From NCBI RefSeq assembly GCF_021130785.1, contig NC_060214.1, forward strand, positions 4,615,001-4,679,000: a stretch of DNA of 64,000 nucleotides, given 5' to 3'. The position numbers and the translations under genes are program-made. Source of the stretch: Homalodisca vitripennis. Its lineage: Eukaryota > Arthropoda > Insecta > Hemiptera > Cicadellidae. The number at the start of each line of letters is the position of its first letter. The first letter of the stretch is position 1. The notes below the pieces were generated by a model. The model worked only from the letters and a program-made list of their open reading frames with translations. It ran no database searches and had not been told where the DNA came from. Shown here one piece after another: positions 22,474 to 32,429 of the stretch.

Positions 22474-24356
22474 TCACTCCTGGGTCGTCAGGTCTCTCAC
22501 TCTCGGACTGAGTTGTCTGCTTTCTGCTGATGCTATGAGTTGGTCCAGGTTGAACTCTTTTATCGCTCTGATGATCTGCTCAGCCAACCATTGCTTTTCT
22601 TTGGCGTTGAAATGCATGCCCTGCTGGGGGAGATACCCGTGCATCTCCCTCTCAGCTGTGCTTACTTCAACAATTTTAAGACTCTTATGTGTTTACAAGA
22701 TGTGTTGACAAGAGATCCTTTAGAGCACTGTTGGTCCTTCTTATTTCTTCTTGACACATTCCCAGTTTGCTAGATCATATCTATTAGGCAAATCTACCAG
22801 GACTACATTTTTCTCCGTGCACTACTGTATTGTCTGAAATGTAATTTAAGGCTTCTTTTGATTCATTTCGCACTGCATTGTTTGTCCCACATGACTTTAG
22901 GTCCATAAATCTCGGACTCAATATTTTTTATATTTAGTACTTGAATTGAACGACAACCAGAACGTACAAAACCAATAGTGCTAGCAGAGTGATGGAGTTT
23001 GTTTAAATGCCACCCTACATCCTTGCCATGAACATCAGCACACAAAAGCATTAAAAAAAAATTACAAACCTGTGTTTAATCTTGCTAATTTGTGACATTT
23101 TCTTCATTATTTGTTGCAAGAGTGTGAAATCTGTTAAATGACACCAAGCTTAAGTCCCATTTGAGTGGTGGAAGCTGTAAGTTTAATTTTCCTTTTATTT
23201 GTTTTAGCTTGAATAAAATCTCCCAATTTTAATGGTAAACTCGATCTTCGCTCTACATAATTTGTTTTATTACAATTTTTCTTAGTAATTGATTCTTTCA
23301 GTTTTATAAAATCTTCTTTATGTAAAACTAGATTTTGAAGTATTGTCTTCTCTTCTCTCAGCTGGATAATTTTCTTTTAGACTTCATCAAGATCTGCGTG
23401 CTCATTAAATTTATATTTTATAGTTCTTCCGTTAGAGCCAGATTACATTCCACCTCATTGATATCCTCACATTCCCTGTCAATATCATCCAATACTGCAA
23501 TATATTTTGAGCAACTTTGTCTGATATTAGAGTTTCTTTATTTCTTTGAAATCATTTTCAGTCTTAATAGCTCTATCAATTTATTTGCTGCACACAGAGT
23601 TGCTCCACAGTCAGATCACATGCAGCGTGTTGTGTGAGGTCCGCATCCTGATTGTCATCATCCTCGGAAACATGACACTGCTGAATGTCTAATACACAAC
23701 GGTTCTGTGCTGGCGTACTATCAGTTTATTTGCTGCACACAGAGTTGCTCCACAGTCAGCTCACATGCAGCGTGTCGTATAAGGTCGGCATCCTGATTGT
23801 CATCGTCCTCAGAAACATGACACTGCTGAATGTCTAATACACAACGGTTCTATGCTGGCGTACTATCAGTTTATTTGCTGCACACAGAGTTGCTCCACAG
23901 TCAGCTCACATGCAGCGTGTCGTATAAGGTCGGCATCCTGATTGTCATTGTCCTCAGAAACATGACACTGCTGAATGTCTAATACACAACGGTTCTATGC
24001 TGGCGTACTATCAGTTTTTTTGCTGCACACAGAGTTGCTCCACAGTCAGCTCACATGCAGCGTGTCGTATAAGGTCGGCATCCTGATTGTCATCGTCCTC
24101 AGAAACATGACACTGCTGAATGTCTAACACACAACGGTTCTGTGATAGCGTACTATCAGTTTATTTGCTGCACACAGAGTTGCTCCACAGTCAGCTCACA
24201 TGCAGCGTGTTGTGTTAGATCAGCATCCTGATTGTCATCGTCCTCAGAAACATGACACTGCTGAATGTCTAACACACAACTATGAGTATGTATCCAGATA
24301 AATGTAAAATTGAATTGATAAACGTCCTTATCAATATTATAGCTAGTTGCTGCCAT
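22474..24356 (-). pseudogene. LINE ORF1 relic with SGNH hydrolase-like domain
   Basis: The N-terminal part (24356-23580) is acidic, with EDDDNQDADLTQHAACELTV, and sits inside a 145-bp tandem expansion. A charged helical stretch follows (23580-23330). Then at 23051 LLCADVHGKDVGWHLNKL matches SGNH block I (normally A-D-S-H-G; the Ser is Val here), then IGFVRSGCRSIQVL. In another frame VLVDLPNRYDLANW and TNSALKDLL fit the middle blocks, and near 22630 PQQGMHFNAKEKQWLAEQI matches the final D-G-x-H-x-N block, before the stop at 22474. Esterase-type ORF1 proteins are known in CR1-like LINEs. The loss of the block I serine and several frameshifts mean it is inactive. Confidence 0.72.
23581..24290. 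repeat. 145-bp tandem repeat inside LINE ORF1, about 4.9 copies
   Basis: TTATTTGCTGCACACAGAGT recurs at 23581, 23726, 23871, 24016 (one base changed) and 24161, exactly 145 bp apart. The unit is part of the ORF1 coding sequence. Because 145 is not a multiple of three, the expansion breaks the frame. Confidence 0.95.
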
Positions 24357-24360
24357 ACCG

Positions 24361-25741
24361 CCTGAATCCCAATCAAATCACAAAGTACAAAGTTTTCTGA
24401 TATTCTGAATGGACCATCCTCCATGAGGCTCCATGTTTATTATTTATATTATTGTTGATAATTAAAGTGATCTTTTTTTAAAAAATTTAACAGCTTTCTA
24501 TTATTGTTTGATTGGGTTTGTTGGAATCAGCTTTTTCTGCTACAGTATAACTGTGTTTTATATTTAAGCCGAACCCAAAATACCAAAGCAAATCTCATGC
24601 CTTGAACAAGATGATAATATCATGTTTTGGTATATTTAGTTTTTATATGATACAATGTATTATAGAGTTACATTGTATAACATACTGGCATAGCATAGAA
24701 ATTCAACCCACTTCAATTATTGCTATAAACTTAAATCTGGCACACAAGTAGTTAATGCTGTGTAACCACTAAAAAGACTGGATAGCACATATATTTTATT
24801 CGAAATCCCTAAAAAAATTAGAATGCCGGAATTTGAACTCTACCCTCTGCTGGCCTTTTTGATAGCAGCCGAACTAGAGGTTGTATATGAATGTTGAATT
24901 TAGCTCCAGTTCACCTTCCTCTTACGTACAGCATCTGAAATCTGATGCTGTTGCAGACTTGACTTCTGAAATCTGAAGTGATGTTGGTCTGAAGAGATCC
25001 AAAAAAATTAGTCAGTGACGAAGACGCTCAAAACGAACCTCCCCGTATCGTTTCGACATCAGAGACATCCAGACTTCAAAAAGTAGTGCAATCTAGGTGA
25101 AGAGGAATTCTCATTGTCTCATTAGGTGCACGATTGAGCGCACTACTTTGTTGATTGACACGATCCCAAATCACGGTGGAGCAACCGAGTCTTCCACACA
25201 TAAAACAGCTATGGTGGGAAGAGCCGATTTGATGTGAATGTTGAATATAGCTCCAGTTCACCATAAGAGGAAGGGAAATGAAGTAATGTAAAGAAAGTTC
25301 AAATGACGAAAGTTTTATTGTGTATTACGTGGTTTGGTCTTAAAACTGTATAAAGTCATGAACTTCACTTTAATTTTGGAAATTTTTCAGTTTCTTCTGT
25401 TCAAAGTCTAATAGTGGCTGATTTGTAGATTTGAAGCTTAATAAGGGTTAGATATGAACTGATCTATAAGAAGGACAACTTTAATTTTTTGTGCTATAGT
25501 ATCTCTATCTGTTATCTCCAAAACAGATAAGAGACTCCATTTTGACTTAAAAAAAATTATGTTGAACTAACTTGACAAGTGTAAAAATGTTATGAAGACT
25601 TGATATAACATTTACTGTGTTAAACTTGTATTGCAAACTAGAAAAATGTGTGGGTTAGTCTGCCCAGAATTTGAATCTTATACATCTGAGAACGATCCCC
25701 AACCTATAGAATTCTACCCTTTACCTAAGAAATCATTGCAA
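24361..25741. other. VKOR intron 1 DNA with a dispersed repeat
   Basis: Contains two copies of AATGTTGAATNTAGCTCCAG plus TTCACC (24887 and 25233), and CTATGGTGGGAAGAGCCGAT at 25209. The last is also at 35961, next to GTGCAGCGTCTRAAATYTGA, which recurs at 44172. These mark an old interspersed element without a coding part. No gene seen. Confidence 0.55.
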
Positions 25742-26672
25742 GTATGTTCTTATAACCTAAGATATACCAGTGCCCCTCAGAATTCCACTTGGAAAATTTC
25801 CAGTGCCGGTCTTGCACTCTGTATATACCGGGTGTCCCAAAAGTTCCACCCCTCCTTCTAACTTTTGAACGGAATTAAACAAACCAATATCCTTTGGGGG
25901 GTAGTCATATAATGACAAATGATTTTTGTGCTACATGAGAACTTAGCCCCTCAACCCAAAGTGAGGGGTTGGGGGGTCAAGTCAAAATTTTTAAATGCAA
26001 ACCCCCATCAAATGACACTTCATTTTAAAGGTCTTATAAAAGAAGAACAATGCCACAGTCTAGAGGTCTCTAACTCAATCCAGTACAAAACAACAGCTTG
26101 TCAAAGTTTTATTGAAAAGTGACTCTAAAAAACACTATTTTTCTTAACTCATCTGTTCAGACTTATTGTTAATACTAAGTTAGTGCTAAATTAAACTTAA
26201 AATAATTAAACTAGTGCCGGTCTTGCACTCTGTATATACCGGGTGTCCCAAAAGTCCCCTCACATTTTGGGTTGAGGGGCTAAAATGGGTTTTTTAGTTC
26301 TCATGTAGCGCAAAACTTATCATTTGTCATTATATAACTACACCCCCCCCCCCCCAAAGGATATTGGTTTGTTTAATTCCGTTCAAAAGTTAGAAGGGGG
26401 ACTTTTGGGACACCCGGTATATGGGAAAGTAACACTTTGCAATGTTGTCGTAACCTAAGATATACCAGTGCCCCTCAGAATTCCACTTGGAAAATTTCCA
26501 GTGCCGGTCTTGTGCTCTGTATATGTATATGGGAAAGTAACACTTTCCAATGTTCTTATAACCTAAGATATACCAGTGCAGTGCCCCTCAGAATCCCACT
26601 TTTGGAAAATTTCCAGCGCAGGTCTTACCGGTCTTGCACTCTGTATATATATATGGGAAAGTAACACTTTGG
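25742..26672. repeat. About 100-bp tandem repeat, three units, first unit split by mariner-like elements
   Basis: TATAACCTAAGATATACCAG, CCCCTCAGAATTCCACTTGG, CCAGTGCCGGTCTTGCACTC and GGGAAAGTAACACTT recur in order. The first unit is broken at its TA by the insertion at 25826-26419; the later units show the uninterrupted form. Confidence 0.88.
25826..26419. mobile_element. Two mariner-like elements in inverted orientation, TA-flanked
   Basis: Outer ends are TACCGGGTGTCCCAAAAG and its reverse complement, each flanked by TA. A third copy of this end at 26237, also preceded by TA and by a duplicate of the host repeat (GTGCCGGTCTTGCACTCTG), shows that 26237-26419 is a complete 183-bp MITE. The sequence from 25826 onward is a longer relative in the opposite orientation. 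Arms of about 150 bp match. No transposase frame. Confidence 0.82.
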
Positions 26673-26702
26673 TGTCAACTGCATAAACTGCTTATGTTGT
26701 AG

Positions 26703-26812
26703 GTATGGAAGAGGTTTTGGACTTCTCTACCATTTAGTAGGCCAGGACTCTGTGCTCAATCAACCTAATAGTGTTGGAGGCATGGTTTTCTACATAATGG
26801 TTATCTTATTGT
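26703..26812 (+). CDS. VKORC1: Vitamin K epoxide reductase, exon 2
   Basis: It is preceded by acceptor TTATGTTGTAG and followed by donor GTAAGT at 26813. It encodes YGRGFGLLYHLVGQDSVLNQ then PNSVGGMVFYIMVILL. YGRGFG, GQDSVLNQ and the Asn of PNS (human N80, which contacts vitamin K) are conserved; the last part is the second membrane helix. The exon is 110 nt with phases 2 and 1, the same as human exon 2 (c.174-283). Odd point: after PNSV the family normally has Phe (human F83), and here it is Gly. Confidence 0.96.
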
Positions 26813-27420
26813 GTAAGTTCAATGTTCTCAGTAAATTTTAGCTTTATGCTTGTGACGTTTCAATACGTTAACATTGATGATTTAGAGAATTTTTAATGAT
26901 TCTTTGAAAAGTCACAGATCATATATGTTTAAGCTACAGACATTCTAGAAATATTTGTCTTTACAATAAATGTAGACTACAACAAAAAATTTAAATATTG
27001 AAAAATTAGAATTTTATACTCAAAAAAACTCATAAATATAAAAAATGTAAGAATAATCTTTCTTCCAATATACACACAATTATTAGTGATATGTACATTT
27101 TATTTGCCTTAATCTTAAATGTAGAAAAGTTTTGTAACACGTATTACACAAAAATTATACAAAAATTCAGTAAGAGATCTTAGGATCCTAGAATATTTTA
27201 TCTGTAAAAACTAAAAAATGTACAACAAATTAACTTTTTACGTATTTGTATGCAGTTTATAAGTGTTATGTTTCTATTGGATGAATTATACTTTTCACAA
27301 AACTAAATAAACATACAAAAAATTATATTTTATGTAGTATGAGGAGTTTTTGTAAGGGAGCAAAACTAGTTCATGACATTTTGGGATTTAACTAAATATA
27401 AAACTTAAAAACAATTGTTT
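26813..27420. other. VKOR intron 2, no gene seen
   Basis: Very AT-rich intron DNA with no domain-like frame. Confidence 0.6.
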
Positions 27421-28092
27421 TATGAATACTGATTTGCTAACAAATAACTAGATCTGCTTTTGAACAATGATTCTCAGAGCCAAGATTACTCTCTTTCCAA
27501 TAACACAACTTTGTTGTATGAATACTGATTTGCTAACAAACAACTAGATCTGATTGTGAACAATGATTCTCAGAGCCAAGATTACTCTCTTTCCAATAAC
27601 ACAACTTTGTTGTATGAATACTGATTTGCTAACAAACAACTAGATCTGATTGTGAACAATGATTCTCAGAGCCAAGATTACTCTCTTTCCAATAACACAA
27701 CTTTGTTGTATGAATACTGATTTGCTAACAAACAACTAGATCTGATTGTGAACAATGATTCTCAGAGCCAAGATTACTCTCTTTCCAATAACACAACTTT
27801 GTTGTATGAATACTGATTTGCTAACAAACAACTAGATCTGATTGTGAACAATGATTCTCAGAGCCAAGATTACTCTCTTTCCAATAACACAACTTTGTTG
27901 TATGAATACTGATTTGCTAACAAACAACTAGATCTGATTGTGAACAATGATTCTCAGAGCCAAGATTACTCTCTTTCCAATAACACAACTTTGTTGTATG
28001 AATACTGATTTGCTAACAAACAACTAGATCTGATTGTGAACAATGATTCTCAGAGCCAGATTACTTTCTTTCCAATAACACAACTTTTGATC
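27421..28092. repeat. 96-bp tandem repeat, seven copies, in VKOR intron 2
   Basis: TATGAATACTGATTTGCTAA recurs at 27421, 27517, 27613, 27709, 27805, 27901 and 27997, exactly 96 bp apart. Inner copies are nearly identical, so the expansion is recent. The first and last copies are diverged or shortened. Confidence 0.97.
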
Positions 28093-28299
28093 CGGTTGGA
28101 ATTTTGACAAACATACAGTATTTTTTGGTGTTCAGAAATTGCACAAGAAAATCACGATTAGAAATGTCCAAATTTATAATGTTAAATGTAATATAATAAG
28201 GAGAAATTAGTATGAGGAGTAACATAATTAGGCAAGAAATCAGTTATCATATTTTTAATGTAGCATGAAAAATCACAAAACATAAAAACATTGTATTTA

Positions 28300-29255
28300 G
28301 TTAAAATGTTGTTTCAACGTAGTTGTAGTGACTAAAGAATGAGGGATGAAAGTGGTCCTTTTTTTTCAGAAAAGTTTCTGAAATTGACAAGAAAAAGAAA
28401 ACCTCCAAAACTTGAACAATTAGGTCTAGGTAATGTGTTTTGCCTAAACACAAACCAAGCTCCTCTTTTACCATATCCCATGAAGTTTTGGTTATGTTGT
28501 TAGAGGCAGATATTCTGTTATTGAATGCCTTTTTTGCTTCATCCGTTGCTCTTCTGTATGTTGATCTTGCTTCAATACTGCGCGTTTTGACTATGGGAAT
28601 TTTTGTGTCTCTGGCCCAGTCTCCCAAAACATAGTAAGGTCTCGAAGTGGATAAAGACCTTCATGAAACCATTTATTTTTCTTTGTATCTCTTTGTTTGC
28701 TTATTTTACAAGGGCAGTGTGTATCTAAAGCAATGGTCAGTACATTAACAAACTGAGTGGTTGCTAGGTCCACCTCCTTGATTTCATGCACTGAAATCTG
28801 AAATAATCTTTAAGCTGGGTGACATTTTTATTTCTTAAAACCCGGAATCTTACTGTTGAAGTTCTTGGATTTAAATCTATTGAGAAATCACATTAATGGG
28901 TGGTGTGTTCTGATAGTGTCACCAATGTAACTACTGAATCAATCAGTTAGTTATAAAATTGTCAATACAAGATGGTTTACCATAAGATGGTATTTGAATA
29001 TAATCTTTAATGGTGTAATGAAAACTATATGACTAGCACATTGCAAAAGGATCTTTTTTGGTTACATTGTTTGTTGTTAAGGCAGGAGTCTATTTGAAGG
29101 TGGACATTAAAGTCCCCCATAATGACCACTGTTGTCTTTGTCTCGTTGCCTTTCGAGCTGAGAGTTCACGGAATAAGTCTGATAAAGCCTCAATGAAATT
29201 GTTAAAATTGTCATCATTCTTGGTCCGAAGACCATTGTATAAATTGGGATAAAGT
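28300..29255 (-). pseudogene. LINE relic: endonuclease end and linker, antisense in VKOR intron 2
   Basis: Minus-strand landmarks: TTVVIMGDFNVHLQIDS near 29110 (the GDFN block), IPSYGKPSCIDNFIT near 28980, VTLSEHTTH near 28900 (normally SDH), KNKWFHEGLYPLRDL near 28660, and AYRKAF-like linker text ending TSWDMVKEELG near 28490. The RT itself is absent. Several frameshifts. Confidence 0.8.
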
Positions 29256-29347
29256 TAACATATTACATGGTGAACCTCATTTTTTCAAAAGGAAATCAAT
29301 TGGAGGCTTCATACATTAAGTTGGCAAACCAACCGATTAATCAACCA

Positions 29348-29563
29348 TCATAAGTACCATTTTACCATTACCATTTTTTTGTCATAGTCCTTTTTATTTC
29401 TTAGCCTGTCTTCTTTGTCTGGGTGATTTCTGGTCATAAATTTATTCATTGCAGTAACAGAAATGTGTTTGATGAGGCCTTTAGCATCAGTTTCATAATA
29501 GTATTTTATACGTTTCTTTTTTTGTACTTTTTTCATAGAGCAGACATTGTCAAGAGCCACCTG
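29348..29563 (-). other. Unrecognised 70-codon basic ORF
   Basis: Preceded on the minus strand by an acceptor-like ATACATTTCAG, then a Lys-rich frame with CSMKKVQKKKRIKYYYETD and NKFMTRNHPDKEDRLRNKKD, ending at a TGA. It lies next to the dispersed repeat shared with 6222-6300, so it is more likely the last coding piece of an unnamed mobile element than a host exon. I do not recognise the protein. Confidence 0.35.
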
Positions 29564-29723
29564 AAATGTATTATTAAAAATGTTATATTATTATTCATAA
29601 ATGTGTCTTCATTCCTTAGTCCATTCGCTCATTTATTAATTTGAAAAATGCTATCGTGCTCTAAATGATAACTTATATTATAGATTGATTTTTTTTTTCA
29701 GCCTATTCAGATAAAGTTTGCAG

Positions 29724-29920
29724 TGACTAAACTGCTGATAAGTTTCTCCATTGTGTCCAACGTGTGCTCCGTGTATCTCGCCTGTATCTTGTACTTTGTT
29801 CTACACGACTTTTGTGTCGTCTGCGTCAGCACTTACGTTGTCAACGCAGTCAATTTGGCGTTGACTATTGCCAAACTAAGGACATTGCGGGAACTTTCTA
29901 CAAAGGCCAAAGATGACTAA
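29724..29920 (+). CDS. VKORC1: Vitamin K epoxide reductase, last exon
   Basis: Encodes SIVSNVCSVYLACILYFVLH, then DFCVVCVSTYVVN with the catalytic CxxC (human C132/C135), then the fourth membrane helix and a short tail ending KAKDD before TAA. The human warfarin-site TYA is TYV here. Two acceptors are possible. The strong one (T-tract, CAG at 29699-29701) gives the expected loop length but is out of phase with exon 2. GCAG at 29720-29723 is in phase but shortens the cytosolic loop by about six residues. I give the in-phase start. The exon is GC-richer than its introns, as expected of real coding DNA. Confidence 0.92.
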
Positions 29921-30060
29921 CTTCTAGTCCTGATTGAAATTTGTGTGAAAACTAAAGTTCGAATAGATTAAAAATAAGCCCTGTATGTTGTTATTCTGAT
30001 GTGTTAATCTAAATCATAGGTATACTACTAATATATTATCGTGTTACTGATGAAGGCTGA

Positions 30061-30066
30061 AATAAA
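30061..30066 (+). promoter_or_regulatory. Candidate poly(A) signal for VKOR
   Basis: AATAAA lies 141 nt after the VKOR stop. Further AATAAA hexamers follow at 30143 and 30191, so alternative 3' ends are possible. Confidence 0.5.
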
Positions 30067-30199
30067 TGTTTTATAGTTAATTATGTTAGTGCATAATGAA
30101 TATTTTCTATTAAAAGTATATACTTTTTATACATTTTTCTGGAATAAATGTATGTGGTAGTTTGTCAGAAGTATAAAACAGAAAAGTGCAAATAAAGTA

Positions 30200-31200
30200 A
30201 ATATTGCTCAATTATTATACATGGTTTATTTTTAAAAATCTAACCACCGTTGAGACATAGATGACATTTGACAAGACTGAAATTTATAAAATGGTTTGAT
30301 ATACAAATCAACTTAAACTATAGTCTGTTGCATACTCAGAAGTATTCTTTGGAGGGATTATTGGGAAAAAGGGAAACTAGGATTTATTATATTAAATACG
30401 GAAAGTTTACTTAACTTGAAATTTCATGGCATAGATCCTTACTGCTTAAAGTTATAATATGTACTGTATTTAACAAATACATTAAAAACAATTTAAATAT
30501 ATATTTGTAGTCTTGTGTACTACTTTTTAGCATTTCTTATGGATTTTGGAGATGAAACTTGCATCTGATACTTTCACTAAAATACTGTAAAACTGAGTGA
30601 AACATTGCTTAGTAAAACTTCCTTTTCCTACTTAGTCTGGACTCCAGAAGCCTTTGGTTGTCTTGTTTTACTACATTACTGAAAATAGATCCAAGACCAA
30701 ATAAGATCTTAAGATTTAAATCGATTTGTCTCTAAAATATTGTATTTTAAAGTGTTTATAGCTAACATTTAATAGTGTGATTGCCGAATACTGCTTTGGC
30801 CACACACTCCACAGTTGCAAGAGTGGGTCGCGGGTTCTACAATTGTAGAATACAGGTTGTAAAAAATATATTTGAGGCTCGTTTAAATTTTTATCAAAGC
30901 TAATGTGATAGATGTGTAAATTATACTATTTAAAACTACATTATGAGTTTCATTAATCTATTTTCAACAATGCCAATTTATATAATAAACTTTACAAGTA
31001 TCACATGTGTATACATAAAAATATAAAAAAACTGTCCAGAGATATTCAACCGTTAGAAAAATTAACTATTCTCACAATAACTCATTGATAAAAAACGAGT
31101 TATTTCTTCTCCAGAAATGTTCCATTCCTACACACTCTTTACACGCTTTTATGATGGTCTGCCTAAACCCATTTCTGGGATTTGACACAAATCCCCTTTG
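30200..31200. other. No gene seen
   Basis: AT-rich DNA after the VKOR 3' end. A short tRNA-like patch (GGGTCGCGGGTTCTAC at 30824) may be an eroded SINE but is too weak to call. Confidence 0.45.
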
Positions 31201-31205
31201 GTATG

Positions 31206-31292
31206 TATCCCTGTTTTTCTTCTTCCATCAAGTTATCCCTGTTTTTCTTCTTCCATCAAGTTATCCCTGTTTTTTCTTCTTCCATCAAGTTA
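31206..31292. repeat. 28-bp tandem repeat, three copies
   Basis: TATCCCTGTTTTTCTTCTTC then CATCAAGT, three times in a row. The third copy has one extra T. Confidence 0.93.
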
Positions 31293-31384
31293 TCTCCTAT
31301 GTCTTCAATATCACTGTGCTTAACTGTTTCTTCTACTTAATTCTCCTCAAGTTCGTCTTCATTCTTGTTACGAGTACTAAGCAC

Positions 31385-32425
31385 ACTTTCTACCTCTTCC
31401 AATTACATTCACAACTGTTCACCATCACTGTATACATTTTCCAATCACATTTACAACTGTTCACCATAACTTTCTATCTGTTCCAACCACATTCAAAGCT
31501 GTTCACCACCACTTTCTACCTCTTCCAACCATGTTCACAACTGTTCACTGCCACTTTCTACCTCTTCCAACCATGTTCACAACTGTTCACTGCCACTTTC
31601 AACCTCTTCCACCAACAACTGTTCACTGTCACTTTCTAACTCTTCCAACCACATTCAAAATTGTTCACCACCACGTTCTACCTCTTCCAACCACATTCAC
31701 AGCTGTTGACTACCACTTCCAATAACATTCACAACTGATCACCACCACTTTCTACCTCTTCCAACCACATTCACAACTGTTCACCACCACTTTCTACCTT
31801 TTCCAACAACAACACAACTGTTCACTGTCACTTTCTACCTCATCCAACCACATTCACAGCTGTTGACTACCTCTTCCAACCATGTTCACAACTGTTCACC
31901 ACCACTTTGTACCTTTTCCAACAACAACACAACTGTTCACTGTCACTTTCTACCTCATCCAACCACATTCACAGCTGTTGACTACCTCTTCCAACCATGT
32001 TCACAACTGTTCACACTGTTCACTGTCACTTTCTACCTCATCCAACCACATTCACAGCTGTTGACTACCTCTTCCAACCACGTTCACAACTGTTCACTGC
32101 CGCTTTCAACCTCTTCCACCAACAACTGTTCACTGTCACTTTCTAACTCATCCAACCACATTCACAGCTGTTGACTACCTCTTCCAACCATGTTCACAAC
32201 TGTTCACTGCCGCTTTCAACCTCTTCCACCAACACCTGTTCACTGTCACTTTCTAACTCTTCGAACCACATTCAAAACTGTTCACCACCACTCTCTACCT
32301 CTTCCAACAACAACAACACAACTGTTCACTGTCACTTTCTACCTCATCCAACCACATTCACAGCTGTTCACCACCACTCTCTATCTCTTCCAACCACATT
32401 TACAACTGTTCACTGCCTTTTTCCG
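31385..32425. repeat. 42-bp degenerate tandem repeat, about 24 copies
   Basis: The unit CAACTGTTCACCACCACTTT then CTACCTCTTCCAACCACATT plus CA repeats with substitutions and small deletions. Blocks of several units recur as higher-order copies (for example the CATCCAACCACATTCACAGC block at 31838, 31958, 32038, 32151 and 32345). Because 42 is 14 codons, all frames stay open over long stretches (such as 31085-31639). I see no sign that these are genes. Confidence 0.93.
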
Positions 32426-32429
32426 ACAT

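Larger units (their letters stand above)
21882..24360 (-). mobile_element. Older LINE, internally deleted
   Basis: Read on the minus strand: ORF1 (24356-22474), the endonuclease start (22440 to about 22060), then directly a 3' end whose tail is a short TTCA repeat at 21882-21893. The rest of the endonuclease and the entire RT are missing. Frameshifts and stops show it is much older than the neighbouring young LINE. It lies antisense in VKOR intron 1. Confidence 0.7.

Noticed and set aside
30780..30850. SINE or tRNA-like element after VKOR
   Set aside because: Only a weak B-box-like motif; no A-box at the right distance and no second copy.
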